Assembly (NCBI GenBank): GCA_023955635.1
Contig: JAMXHR010000018.1
Span: forward strand, 16,309 to 80,308
Reading direction: 5' to 3'
Length of the DNA stretch: 64,000 nucleotides
From: Methanosarcina sp. ERenArc_MAG2
Lineage (GTDB): Archaea > Halobacteriota > Methanosarcinia > Methanosarcinales > Methanosarcinaceae
In this document: piece by piece, positions 37,735 to 48,602 of the stretch
How the letters are laid out: each line of letters opens with the position of its first letter
Numbering within the stretch: position 1 is the stretch's first letter
Translations under genes and position numbers: made by a program
Notes under the pieces: model-generated
What the model saw: only the letters and a program-made list of their open reading frames with translations
The model's database searches: none
Told to the model about the DNA's origin: nothing

Positions 37735-39491
37735 ATGAATGACAAGAGAATCGGGCTTGTTATTGGAAATAATTATCCTGATTCAAAACAGGAATTACGT
37801 TTTGCAGTAGCTGATGCTCTTTCGATGAAGGAAGTCCTGCTGAATAAAGATATTTGCGGATTTGATGAAGTCATTGACCTGGTTGATCGAACAAGTAAGG
37901 AAGCTCTGGTAGAAGTCGAAAAGATCCTTAAAAGGACAGAAAACGATCTTATTTTTATCTATTTTTCTGGCCACGGGAAAAAAGACTTTGAAAATGACCT
38001 CTGTCTTTTGTTTAACGATACAGAAGAAGATACCTTACTGGCAACTTCATTAACTTTTGATTTTATCAACAAATGCAGGCGATATCCTTCTCGAAAATCT
38101 GTAATCATAGTCCTTGATTGCTGTTACAGCGGTAATGCCGGAATAAGGGATACTGATGTAATGGAAGCCTTGAAAAAACATTCCGGTTCAGGAACAATTA
38201 TTCTCACTTCAACCGGATTGACCGGTTCCCCTACTGCAAAAGAGGAAGAGAAGTTAGGACATGGAGTCTTCACTCACTATTTGATAGAAGGACTTGAGAG
38301 AGGTCACGCTGATAAGAAAGGTGAAGGTCGTATATCCATCGACGAGTTGTACGACTACGCTTTTGAAAAGACAACTGGGAGCTGTTCCCAGTCTCCAAAA
38401 AAGAAGGGAGCATAGAAGGGCCGATTTTCATTGGAAACAATCCTCTAAAAATTAAAGAAAACGAATATGAATTAAAAAAGAGCAAGCTTCTTAATGAATT
38501 CAGTATTCAACTTCATCCTCGTATACTTAGCGAATCTCTGACAATTCTAAGAAATAATTACCAGAACCCGTCTTCTCTGGAACAAGTCGATATCACTATA
38601 ATTAATTTCTTGGAATCTCTTCTAAAGGGTGAATTTCAGGTTGATAATTATAGTGAAGCTGTACAGAGTCTTAAAGGAATTAGTATAATCACTACACTTC
38701 CTCAAAATGGAACAATTGGTAGTGCCTCGAAACCTGAAGTTCCAGATATTCGGAATATAAGAATCAATGAAGCGTCTGGAATTCAAGAAATCCCCAAAAC
38801 CTTCATTAGCTCTTCTACAGGTATGGAATTAGTACTGATCCCAGCCGGAGAATTTATGATGGGTTCACCTTCTGAAGAACAGGGCAGGTATGATGACGAA
38901 GGTCCTGTTCATGAGGTAACAATTAAAAACTCTTTTTATATGGGTAAATATCCGGTCACTCAAAAACAGTGGAAGAGGGTTATGGGAAATAACCCTTCAA
39001 ACTTCAAAGGTGAAGCTCGGCCTGTAGAAAGCGTTTCGTGGAAAGAGGTCCAGACATTTGTTCAAAAACTGAATGAAAAGGAAGGCGCTGACAAATATCG
39101 TTTACCATCAGAAGCTGAATGGGAATATGCCTGTAGAGCTGGTACACAAACAAGGTATTCTTTTGGTGACGATGAGTCAAAGCTTAATGAATATGCGTGG
39201 TACGATAAAAATTCAGGTTCTGAAACTCATCCAGTTGGCCAGAAGAAACCTAACTCCTGGGATTTGTATGATATGCATGGGAATGTCTGGGAATGGGTTC
39301 AGGACGGATGGCATAGTAACTACAATGGTGCCCCCTCTGATGGTAGTGCCTGGGAAGATGGAAGTGGCTCCTACCGGGTAGATTGGGGTGGTAGGTGGAG
39401 CAGCCGTGCCAGAGGCTGCCGTTCGGCGGTTCGGGACGACCCTGAGGGCCGCTTCAACGGCCTGGGCTTTCGCCTCTTGAGGAAACTGTAA
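37735..39491 (+). CDS. Caspase-family protease fused to an FGE/C-lectin domain (frameshifted)
   Basis: The N-terminal caspase (C14) domain has RIGLVIGNNYPDSKQELRFA, then DLIFIYFSGHGKKDFENDLC (catalytic His in SGHG), SVIIVLDCCYSGNAG (catalytic Cys in DCC) and HGVFTHYLIEGLERG. The frame ends at a TAG in 38413-38415 after A6 (38397-38402). One more A continues it as KKEGSIEGPIFIGNNPLKIK and through about 110 unfamiliar helical residues without a stop into a full FGE domain (STGMELVLIPAGEFMMGSPS onward, ending GLGFRLLRKL). The open upstream frame of the FGE part strongly supports one polypeptide. It is probably a sensor-triggered protease in a defence or cell-death system. Confidence 0.78.
39376..39491 (+). 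other. Candidate DGR-type variable region at the end of the caspase-FGE gene
   Basis: From RVDWGGRW to RLLRKL the coding strand is GC-rich and poor in A. The differing positions against the sister gene are mostly NNC/NNT codons (AGC, AGC, GGC, GTT, GAC, GAC, GGC, TTC, AAC, GGC). The sequence just 3' (CTGGGCTTTCGCCTCTTGAG) is conserved between copies. This is the pattern left by adenine-directed retrohoming. Confidence 0.5.
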
Positions 39492-39849
39492 CCTCCTCCT
39501 CCTTTACCCCTTTACAATTAAAGCCCAGACGATACAACCTTCATTTATAAAGTGAAGCTCGAAGGCTCGAAGCGTGCGAAGCCGCCTATTTTTAGCTGTT
39601 CCATATCTTCAATCTACTTGCTGAAAAAGCCGCACCGAAGGTGGACAAGACAGATCAAAGATGGAATTTCCGGTTTCTTTGGCTCCCACCCCTTTAAAAT
39701 TTCTCCAACAACTCTTGCCATCAATAAGTCCTCTTGAGCGCAGCGAAAAGGACAGCGTACTCCCGAGGCGCAATTCGGGAGGCACAACTCTACTGTAAAA
39801 AGAATTCTACAGTAACACTTATACATGAATCCTCTCTTATATCCACTTC
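39492..39849. other. Spacer with dispersed GC-rich repeat (inverted)
   Basis: The only structured part is 39733-39790. On the minus strand it reads CCCGAATTGCGCCTCGGGAG, then TACGCTGTCC and TTTTCGCTGCGCTCAAGA. It is a copy of the element at 52268-52353. No gene seen. Confidence 0.6.
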
Positions 39850-42271
39850 ATGAAACAGGATATGTCAAGTGCCGACGTTGCTGCAGTCGTTGCCGAGCTG
39901 TCAGCGGGTCCTAAATCCATTATTGATGCGAAGGTAGGGAAGATCTACCAGCCAGCAAGTGGGGAGATCCGCATCAACCTTTACGTTTATCACCATGGCA
40001 GGGACAACCTGGTTATTGAGGTTGGGAAGCGCATCCATCTAAGTAAAAACTTCAGGGTAAGCCCCACGCTTCCGCAGGCTTTTCCAATGCTGCTTAGAAA
40101 ATACCTGTCTGGGGGCAGGATCATGTCTGTAGAGCAGCATGACTTTGACAGGATCGTGAAAATCGGGATCGAGAGGGCAGGAGTCAGAAACACTCTTATT
40201 GTGGAGCTTTTTGCTCGGGGAAACTTGCTTATTGTTGATTCGGAAAACAAGATTATCCTGCCCATGAATCCTGTGACTCTAAAGGACAGGCGGCTTCGGA
40301 GTGGAGAAATTTACGAGTTGCCGGTGGCACAGATGAGTCCGGTAGAGGCTAAGGTTTCTGACCTTATGGAGGCTTTTTCCAGATCTACGGCTGATATTGT
40401 CCGGACGATTGCCACAAGATTCAATCTGGGGGAGTTCTGGCAGAAGAAGTTTGTGCCAGGGCAGGAATTGATAAATCAAAGTCTGCAAAGGAAGCAACTG
40501 AAGAAGACGCTGCCGGACTCTGCAGTGCTATGCAGGAACTCTTTTCTCCGCTCTTCAGTGGGAGGGTGGCAGGTAAGAGAGAGGAAAAACAGAACCCGGA
40601 ATTGAACCTGAGGCTGAAATTGAACCCGAGGCTGAAATTGAACCTGAAGTTGAAATCGAACCCGAAGCTGAGGTTGAATCTGAAGTTGAAATTGAACCAC
40701 AGGCTGGAATTGAAGCCGAAATTAAACCTCAAATTGGAGTTGAAACCGAAGCTCCTAAACTCAAACCCCAGCACGTGAAAAAAGAAATTAACGGAAAGAT
40801 GGAAACTTTCGATGTGCTGCCTTTTGACCTTATTCGCTACTCGGGATTTGAAAAAGAATATTTCGACTCATTTAATACTGCACTTGATGAGTTTTTCGGG
40901 AAAAAGGCTCTGGAACAGGTTGCAGAGGTAAAAGAAGCTGAGAAAAAAGAGAAAAACCTTGGCGTCTTCGAACGGCGGCTTCTCCAGCAGGAAGAGAGCC
41001 TTGCGAAGTTCGAAAAAGAGATTGAGAAGAACAATACAATTGCAGAAATTGTTTATGCAAATTACCAGCTTATCGAAGAGCTTTTTTCCGTACTCAACGG
41101 TGCAAGGGCAAAAGGTTACTCCTGGGACGAGATCCGCTCTATCCTGAAACAGGCAAAAAAGACCGTGCCTGCTGCGCAAAATATTACAAATATTGACCAG
41201 AAAACCGGCACTGTAACTGTGGAACTTGATGGGAAGAGCGTCAACCTTGACATCAGGAAGACAGTGCCTCAGAATGCTCAGGAATATTATGAAAAGGTCA
41301 AAAAATTCAGCAAAAAGAAGGAAGGCGCGCTCAAAGCTATCGAAGATACCAAAAAGGCTATGGTGAAAAAGGCCGCATCGAAGGCTGCAAAGGCAGGGAG
41401 AAAACTGCTGGCTTCCCGGAAAAAGCACTGGTATGACAGGTTCAGGTGGTTCGTGTCCTCAGACGGTTTCCTGGTTGTGGGCGGCAGGGATGTAGATACC
41501 AACGAGGAAGTTTTCAAAAAATACATGGAAAAGAGGGATATCGTGTTCCACACCCAGACGCCTGGTGCTCCCCTTACGGTTATCAAGACCGGGGGAGAAG
41601 AGGTTCCCGAATCTACTCTGCAGGAGGCTGCACAGTTTTCAGTTTCTTATTCCAGCCTCTGGAAAGCCGGGCATTTCAGCGGGGACTGCTACTGGGTCAA
41701 AGCCGAGCAGGTCACAAAAACCCCGGAATCCGGAGAGTATGTGAAGAAAGGGGCTTTTATCATTCGTGGAGAACGTAATTACTTCAAGGACGTGCCTCTT
41801 GGCATTGCAGTCGGGCTTGAACTCAAAGGCGAAACAAGGGTAATAGGCGGGCCTATATCTGCTGTCCGGAAACAGGGCGATTATATTCTGGAAGTGGTTC
41901 CCGGTACTTTTAACCAGAATGACATTTCGAAAAAGATCTATAGGATTTATGCGGACGAACTCAATGATCCCCGTTTCGTAAAGCAGATCGCATCCCCTGA
42001 CCTGGTTACCATGATGATCCCTCCCGGAGAATCGGACTTAAAGAGACAGAAGCCGGAAAGGAAGGGACAGAGAACCGAACCTGAAGGAAAAGAATACGGA
42101 ACTCCTGAAGTAGAAGGCGAACCCGAAGACATCGGGGAAGAAATTGAAGAGGAATTCGGAGATGAATTCGGAAACGAATTTGAAGAGGAAGCCGGAGAAA
42201 AAGTCGAAGAAGATATTAAAGGGGGACTTGAAGAGGAATCAGAAAAGGAAGTGAAGAGAGGATCGGAATGA
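39850..42271 (+). CDS. rqcH: RqcH (NFACT/Rqc2 family) ribosome-associated quality-control factor, two frameshifts
   Basis: RqcH binds stalled 50S-peptidyl-tRNA complexes and adds C-terminal tails. The NFACT-N domain has DVAAVVAELSAGPKSIIDAK, FRVSPTLPQAFPMLLRKYL and ILPMNPVTLKDRRLRSGE. One base must be added in G5 (40428-40432) and one in A5 (40585-40589) to join it to GKREEKTEP. An acidic EPEAEI-type repeat linker (40603-40710) follows, then a coiled coil and the NFACT-R domain (KHWYDRFRWFVSSDGFLVVG, then GRDVDTNEEV, HTQTPGAPLTVIKT and FIIRGERNYFKDVPLGIAVG). The tail is highly acidic. It ends 16 bp before the pelota gene. Confidence 0.88.
40603..40710 (+). repeat. 18-bp repeats encoding EPEAEI in the RqcH linker
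   Basis: Six imperfect 18-bp units encode EPEAEI, EPEAEI, EPEVEI, EPEAEV, ESEVEI and EPQAGI. This is an acidic low-complexity linker between the NFACT-N part and the coiled coil. Confidence 0.8.
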
Positions 42272-42287
42272 ATGGAGTGGAAAAGGT

Positions 42288-43340
42288 ATGAGAGTTACAA
42301 ACCGTTCCCTTAAGGGAAGGGAAGGGGAAATTGCAGTAACAGCCGAAACCCTCGACGACCTCTGGCATCTGAAATATATTATTGAAAAAGGTGACCTTGT
42401 TTTTGCGGTTACCAAGCGAAAGGCTGATACAGCAAGTGACAAAATTCGCCCTGAGAAGGTTGAGAAAGTAAAGGTCAGGCTCGGGATAAGGGTTGATGAA
42501 ATGGAGTTTCACAAGTTTGCAAACAGGCTGAGAATACATGGCATGATCGAGCAAGGAATGGACGTGAGCTCCTATCACACCTTCAATATCGAAATCGGGA
42601 CTAATCTTTCCATTATCAAAGAGCACTGGAAGAATGACCAGCTACAGCGGATTCTGGATGCCGAAGAGGCTTCGAAGCGCCCGAAGGTCGTTATGGTTGC
42701 AGTGGAAGAAGGTGATGCAGATATCGGCTTTGTTCACCATTATGGGATAGAGATTTATTCCCATATCCGGCAGTCTTCAGGAAAACGGGAAACGAGCTTA
42801 AGAAACGAGTTTTTCAGGGAAATTGTTGAACAGCTCAGGCACGCTGTTCCTGAAGACGCATCTATAGTTATTGCAGGACCGGGATTTACCAAAGATGATT
42901 TCTTGAAGTATTTCCATGAAACCGAGCCTGCCATGGCTTCAAAAGCCCTGACCGAAGATACATCCATGATCGGAATGTCCGGTTTTCAGGAAGTTCTCCG
43001 CAGAGGTGCAGTTGACAGGATCATGCAGGAATCCCGCATAGCCCGCGAATCAGCCCTTATGGAAGACCTTATCCGGGAAATCTCAATGGATGGCAAAGCT
43101 GCCTATGGTTTTGCAGATGTTAAAAATGCTCTTGGTTATGGGGCTGTCGAAACTCTGCTTATTGCTGACGAAACCCTGAGGGAAGGGCGCGAAAAAGGGG
43201 AAGATGTCAACAAACTGCTCATGGAAATCGAACAGGCCCAGGGAAAAGTTGTTGTTTTCAGCACGACCTTTGAGCCCGGAGAAAAACTTCATAAATTGGG
43301 AGGAATTGCGGCTCTTCTCCGTTTCAAAGTGAGGGGCTAA
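42288..43340 (+). CDS. pelA: Pelota (aPelota), mRNA surveillance and ribosome rescue factor
   Basis: The 350-residue protein has three eRF1-like domains. The N-domain carries MRVTNRSLKGREGEIAVTAE, then TLDDLWHLKYIIEKGD and HTFNIEIGTNLSIIKEHW. The central domain has PKVVMVAVEEGDADIGFVHH and IVIAGPGFTKDDFLKYF. The C-domain has ALGYGAVETLLIADETLREG, then VVVFSTTFEPGEKLHKLGGI and AALLRFKVRG. There is no GGQ motif, as expected for pelota. It works with aABCE1 to split stalled ribosomes, so its operon with RqcH forms a quality-control unit. Confidence 0.95.
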   Translation: MRVTNRSLKGREGEIAVTAETLDDLWHLKYIIEKGDLVFAVTKRKADTASDKIRPEKVEKVKVRLGIRVDEMEFHKFANRLRIHGMIEQGMDVSSYHTFNIEIGTNLSIIKEHWKNDQLQRILDAEEASKRPKVVMVAVEEGDADIGFVHHYGIEIYSHIRQSSGKRETSLRNEFFREIVEQLRHAVPEDASIVIAGPGFTKDDFLKYFHETEPAMASKALTEDTSMIGMSGFQEVLRRGAVDRIMQESRIARESALMEDLIREISMDGKAAYGFADVKNALGYGAVETLLIADETLREGREKGEDVNKLLMEIEQAQGKVVVFSTTFEPGEKLHKLGGIAALLRFKVRG

Positions 43341-43348
43341 TTATATCT

Positions 43349-43380
43349 GAGCCTGTGTGTCCTTCAGCTCCAGGCTCTTT
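43349..43380 (+). terminator. Terminator-like hairpin after pelota
   Basis: GAGCCTG (43349-43355) pairs with CAGGCTC (43371-43377), and TTTT follows, eight bases after the stop codon. Confidence 0.6.
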
Positions 43381-43514
43381 TATCTGTTTATTACATCGGA
43401 GCGCGAGGGTCACGAATACTCCGACCTTCAAAGGTCGTCATACAATTACATTCAGTATCACTTAAATTCCTTCTTTTTCAATTTAAAGGCTTTAACCTCC
43501 TTATTTTTCACCCT

Positions 43515-43702
43515 ACTTTGACAGAAGCATACATTTTTTAATGTATAAATAGGCTTCATGCTTCTGTTTTATTCATACAGTTCAAATTTGTATTATATGG
43601 TTATTGATTTTTGACATGTGTAATTTTACCTAACTGTAATACGTCAATGCAACGTGTTTTTTGTATGAAAATAATGAATAAATTAGCATAATATGTCAAA
43701 GT
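43515..43702. mobile_element. 188-bp MITE, copy 2 (TTTGACAG termini)
   Basis: ACTTTGACAG at the left and ATGTCAAAGT at the right are inverted ends. The whole unit aligns with 13496-13682. Non-coding. It lies in the 620-bp spacer between pelota and the S-layer gene, which otherwise has no gene. Confidence 0.75.
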
Positions 43703-43959
43703 CGGGTTTTTACGCATTTTTGCCTTTTACTTGAATTGTCAGACAGTCTGTTTGAGGTAGAATGGCAGGTGAAACTTGATTTTTCATTTTTTATTTTATT
43801 TGTTATTAATCATATTTTTAGTTTTAATTCGTAAAATTTATTAACTACTTAGATTTATTTGTTGTTACTTTTTATGAAATATATAACACCATTTATTGAT
43901 GTTTTCTTGCTTATTGTGTTTAAATGTTGATAACAAAAGAAAAAGAGTGATAATACATT

Positions 43960-46168
43960 ATGAAACCCAATATCCAAAGAACTTTGTTTTCACTTTTTGT
44001 TTCATTTATAGTCTGTTTGATGCTTGCCCCTTCGGGTTTTGCAGCTCCGGCTCCAGTTATCTCTGGATTTCCTTTTGACACCAATGAAACCTTATCTGAC
44101 GGTTTTAGCTGGAATGCGACCACTTTTAGCGGTTTTAACTACCCTGTAAATAAACACAAGGACTTTGTAGCTTCTGAAAACTGGTGGGGCGAACGCCTTC
44201 AGTATGTCGAAAAAGACGGGCAGTCTGAACTTGGCAAAGGCACCCCCGGAAACCACGTAATAGGCGAAGAAGAACTTGTGTACTCTACACGTCCGTTTTC
44301 CTCCAAATATGAACTTGTTTCCGACCTTGAACTGAACGCCAATACAACTCCTAAGGAGCTTGGTGGGATGTTCTACTATAAGCTCCCCTGGTTTGGAAAA
44401 CCATATGTTACCGTTGGAAACGACTCCACCCAGCTCGCAAACCTTGTAGTTTCTCAGACTTCTAGCGAGAAAAAACATTAAAGGCCGGAGATTCCTGGGA
44501 TCTTGGGAGTAATTATTCTCTGGTAGTTAACCAGGTTGACGTTGAGGGCGAAAAGGTATGGTTTGCACTATATAAAAACGGGGAAGAACTCGAGTCAGGA
44601 ATTGTAAATACAAATGGAAATGTTACTGATAAAACCTTTACTGCAACTGCGGATTTCGGAGACAAAAAAGACCAGCTTTACTTTATCACTTACGTAGATA
44701 CTGTATTCACAAGTGCTGCTGATTCCTTTGCAGTCTTTAAGTATACCTGGCTCATTGACAAAGATGACGTGATGCTTATCAAGAACGGAGATGAATATCA
44801 GGGTTTTGAAGTAAAGGAATCTTCAGAAAGTGAGATCGTCCTGAAAAATTCAAAATCTATCACTCTGAATCTTGATAAGGATAAAAAGACTTATTTCACA
44901 GATTCCTGGTATTTCCAGACCTCAGATGAAGGTAAGGGAAGCACTTCTCCGCAAGGCTATATTATCTATCCTGCAAAAGAGCTTAGCAGCCCTGGAAATT
45001 ACACTTTAAGAGGTTTTCCTTTTGACACCAATGAAACCTTATCTGACGGTTTTGGCTGGAATGCGGCCACTTTTGGCGGCTTTAATTATCCTGTAAACAA
45101 ACACAAGGACTTTGTAGCTTCTGAAAACTGGTGGGGTGAACGCCTTCAATATGTCGAAAAAGATGGCCAGAATGAACTAGGAAATAGCAATCCTGGAAAC
45201 CATGTGATAGGAGAAGAAGAACTTGTGTACTCTACACGTCCGTTTTCCTCCAAATATGAACTTGTTTCCGACCTTGAACTGAACGCCAATACAACTCCTA
45301 AGGAGCTTGGTGGGATGTTCTACTATAAGCTCCCTGGTTTGGAAAACCGTATGTTACCGTTGGAAACGACTCCACCCAGCTCGCAAACCTTGTAGTTTCT
45401 CAGACTTCTAGCGAGAAAAAAACATTAAAGGCCGGAGATTCCTGGGATCTTGGGAGTAATTATTCTCTGGTAGTTAACCAGGTTGACGTTGAGGGCGAAA
45501 AGGTATGGTTCACGCTATGTAAAAACGGGGAAGAACTCGAATCAGGAATTGTAAATACAAATGGGAATGTTACTGATAAAACCTTTACTGCAACTGCGGA
45601 TTTCGGAGACAAAAAAGACCAGCTTTACTTTATCACTTATGTAGATACTGTATTCACAAGTGCTGCCTATTCCTTTGCAGTCTTCAAGTATACCTGGCTC
45701 ATCGATAAAAATAATGTGATGCTTATCGAAAATGGAGACGAATATCAGGATTTTGAGGTAAAGGAATCTTCAGAAAGTGAGATCGTCCTGAAAAATTCAA
45801 AATCTATCACTCTGAATCTTGATAAGGATAAAAAGACTTATTTCACAGATTCCTGGTATTTCCAGACCTCAGATGAAGGTAAGGGAAGCACTTCTCCGGA
45901 AGGGTATATTATCTATCCAGCAACCGACGTTATTGTAGAAGATAATGTTTCAGGCATCAATAATTCTGAAAATGTATCGAATGAGTCTGTACCCTCTACG
46001 CACTCTCCTCTTATCGAGAGTAAGCCTGACGATTTAAAAGATGGTAGCAGTAGTCTTCCTGAGGAAAAAGCCGGAACAGAAACTCCCGCAAAAACGTCTG
46101 GTTTCGAGGTGCTTGCAGGAGTTTTCGGAATAACTCTTTGTCAGACTTTTCTAAAAAGGAGGGGTTAA
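43960..46168 (+). CDS. Two-domain S-layer (DUF1608-type) surface protein, two frameshifts
   Basis: A signal peptide (SLFVSFIVCLMLAPSGFAAP) precedes two nearly identical domains of about 300 residues. Both start GFPFDTNETLSDGF, contain ENWWGERLQYVEKDG and PKELGGMFYYKLPWFGKPYV, and end YFTDSWYFQTSDEGKGSTSP. The C-terminus is a Ser/Glu-rich stalk and GFEVLAGVFGITLCQTF plus KRRG, a hydrophobic anchor. This is the organisation of the Methanosarcina S-layer protein. Domain 1 lacks one A at 44470-44475 that domain 2 keeps, and domain 2 lacks one C at 45332-45334 that domain 1 keeps. It forms or decorates the cell envelope. Confidence 0.9.
44065..45922 (+). repeat. Tandem duplication of the S-layer domain (period 947 bp)
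   Basis: Copy 1 begins at 44065 and copy 2 at 45012. Long stretches are identical at DNA level, including third positions, which implies recent duplication or gene conversion. Confidence 0.9.
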
Positions 46169-46196
46169 GAGAATTATCTTGAAAATTTTAATTAAA

Positions 46197-46212
46197 AAAG
46201 AGTGTTCTCTTT
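46197..46212 (+). terminator. Hairpin after the S-layer gene
   Basis: AAAGAG-TGTT-CTCTTT, with C- and T-rich sequence following. It lies about 30 bp after the stop codon. Confidence 0.45.
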
Positions 46213-46391
46213 AAATCCCCCCTTTTTTCTCTTCCTTTTTCTCTTCTTTTTTCTTGGTATGAAAGTGCTTTCAAGTGCTTCCATTTATTTGGGCATATTA
46301 TTTGAAGAATATCATGTGCGTTTTTTCAGTTAATTCTCTTTACATTTTTAACCTTATAACTGTTTTCTGATCTCTGTTAACTGATTCGTTG

Positions 46392-47110
46392 TTAAATCAG
46401 GAGAATGGCAATAAACCCACTTAAAAATATTCCGTCAAACGTTCCTGCTCCCCCTATACTTGCAATCGGAGCTCCCAGGTTCCTGATTTTTCTCAGGTTA
46501 AGGAGGTCGGCTCCTATTAAGGTTCCGAGCACTCCTCCTACATAGGCAGTGACAACGCGGCACTGGTCAATCGGACAGTCCGGAATTTGAAAAACTGAAG
46601 TCAGCAGGATCGCAGCAAGGGCAGCCGTAAGTGGTGGAACCAATGCAGGCGTCGCGATTCCTAGCCCTCGAATTGGCCTTGCTATGGAATAGGTTATGAT
46701 TGTAACTATTAAGACCCCAGCCCCTGCAAGAAGGAGAGATGACGGGAATTTTGTAAGGAGATAGGCTGAAATCAGGACAGGGATGATTGCTCCTCCTACA
46801 TTGACGGCAATTGTTGTTTCGTTTCTTGTCATGCGCCGGATTGGGACCCTGTAAGAAACACCAAAAACACGGACATAGCTATCTCTAATTACCGGAATTT
46901 CGGACTTCAGGGTTGCCACAGGAATATTGATGCTGCTTCCGACAAGGGACAGTACCAGAATAAGGAGTGCATCCCCTGTAGAGAAGCCAATTTTCATAAA
47001 GGCGGAAATAATAACTCCAAAAAGAGAAAACCAAGTCCGAAGATTAGAATAAGAATTAAAAGAAGAAGGAATGTAAGGCTAAAAGGAATGTAAAAAAGTT
47101 GCCTTCTCAT
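46392..47110 (-). CDS. DUF1614 integral membrane protein (frameshifted N-terminus)
   Basis: A polytopic membrane protein starts MRRQLFYIPFSLTFLLLLIL at the ATG 47110 and joins MKIGFSTGDALLILVLSLVG after one missing C on the plus strand near 47017. SSINIPVATLKSEI, VNVGGAIIPVLISAYLLTKF, ALVPPLTAALAAILL and ASIGGAGTFDGIFLSGFIAI are typical of DUF1614. About seven membrane helices. Function unknown; no informative neighbours, although the dacZ gene follows upstream on the same strand. Confidence 0.78.
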
Positions 47111-47290
47111 GAACTCACCCTACTTTCTTAATTTCTCTGCACATTGAGAAATATATTTTCTTCATGAATCTCTGTATTTTTTATCTCTATACTTTATTGA
47201 AAATATCCGGTCTTTAACAGTCTGCAATTAAACATTTCTGCGGTGCGATTAAATTTTTTATTATCATGTTCAGATTTTTTGTTATCATGT

Positions 47291-48165
47291 TCAGATGTAT
47301 CTTATTGCAGACTTCATGCATTCCATGCAGATTATTTCTTTCGCATCTTTATATATTCTGAGAACTCCACCTGACTCTGATATTGTAACTGCGATCGCAA
47401 CCGTATCTCTGCTGATTGCGGCTGCTGAAACATGCCTGCCCCCCAGTCCCTTTTCGATATCTACGTTTTTCCCATCAACATCAAGGTAGCGCCCTGCTGC
47501 ATGAATAATGCCTGATTCATCTACCACAAAAACTCCATCAAGCTGGGCAAATTCTTTTATGGACTCCCAATTTCTCCTGTCAAGGACATTCCGGTAAATT
47601 TCATCGTGGCCTGCATAAGGATTAAGGATTATTTGGTGAGAGCGTTTCAGGACCTCTTCGGAATCCCCTATAATAAAGGCAGTTCCTATTTTCTGTCCTT
47701 CCCTTCCTGTTAGGGCAATGTCAAAAGAAATTTTCATAATTGCACTCATTACTTCCGGTTTTATCCGCTCCTGACATTCCTTCACGGCCTTTACAATGGG
47801 GTTTTCGTCGAGATTATGTACGATAATCGAACTGGAACCGCGGGTTTCAACCACGCCTACGATAATCCCGCGTTTTTGTTCTCCAAGCACGTACTCTATG
47901 GCTGCAGCCTGCTGCAGGTGGTCAGCATTGCCTGCGGCTTCCTGGCTTATCTGGTCACTGAGCTCTTTTAGAGGGTTCTTTCCATCTTTCCCTGTGGCAA
48001 CCAGATGGTCTATTATGCTTTTCGGGCGCATGGAAATGTAGTAGACCGGAATCCCCCCGTTTCGATCCCGTCAAAATTTAGTTCCCCGGAAACCATAATT
48101 GCGGCAGCATCGACTTCCATGGAAATCCGGGCTGCCGTTTCTGCAATTATACGTGCTCTATCCAT
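47291..48165 (-). CDS. dacZ: Diadenylate cyclase DacZ (c-di-AMP synthase), frameshifted
   Basis: The C-terminal DAC (DisA_N) domain has FAQLDGVFVVDESGIIHAAG (DGA-like motif, here DGV), then GLGGRHVSAAAISRDTVAIA (RHxxA motif) and SGGVLRIYKDAKEI. The N-terminal part is a pyruvate-kinase C-terminal-like domain (SAIMKISFDIALTGREGQKI), the known DacZ arrangement in euryarchaea. The frame breaks at C6 (48053-48058), and one more base joins MDRARIIAETAARISMEVDA to PVYYISMRPKSIIDH. The ATG at 48165 follows GGTGG. c-di-AMP controls osmotic and potassium balance. Confidence 0.87.
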
Positions 48166-48602
48166 ATGATCCACCGCTTTTTTATTCTTGTGGCAATCTA
48201 TTTGCGGTTCTGCTTTTTGTTTTTGAAGTTAATATTATTTCTTCGAACTAACATTATTTTTCTTAAATTAGTGTTATTATTTTTTTAACTTAATGTTTTT
48301 TTCTCTGGTTTACGTTGTTTTTTCAAGGTTAACATTAAAGACAACTACATAAATACTTAAGCTTGTTTACTCTTCTGTACTGTTATATCTTATATATTAT
48401 AATTGCCCTGTGATTGCTTTGATCTCTTCTTCTTTTCCCTTCTCGCCTTTTTGCACTTCTTTTTCTTTCCCTCTTTTTTCTAATAGTATCTGCAGGCAGG
48501 TTTACAATTCCTCCAAAAACAATATTCGAATTCAACTTTTCTAAGAAAAAGTTCACAGGAAGATTTTTCTGGTTCTTTTTTCAATTAAGATTGGTGAAAG
48601 CT
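48166..48602. other. Spacer with imperfect AT-rich repeats
   Basis: 48225-48345 contains several rough 20-25 bp repeats around (A/T)TTA(A/G)(T/C)(G/A)TTATTTTTTT. A pyrimidine-rich tract (48420-48480) follows. No gene recognised. Confidence 0.45.

Noticed and set aside
38397..38415. Programmed frameshift between caspase and FGE parts
   Set aside because: An A6 slip is conceivable, but the same kind of loss occurs in some 30 unrelated genes here, so a sequencing cause is more likely.
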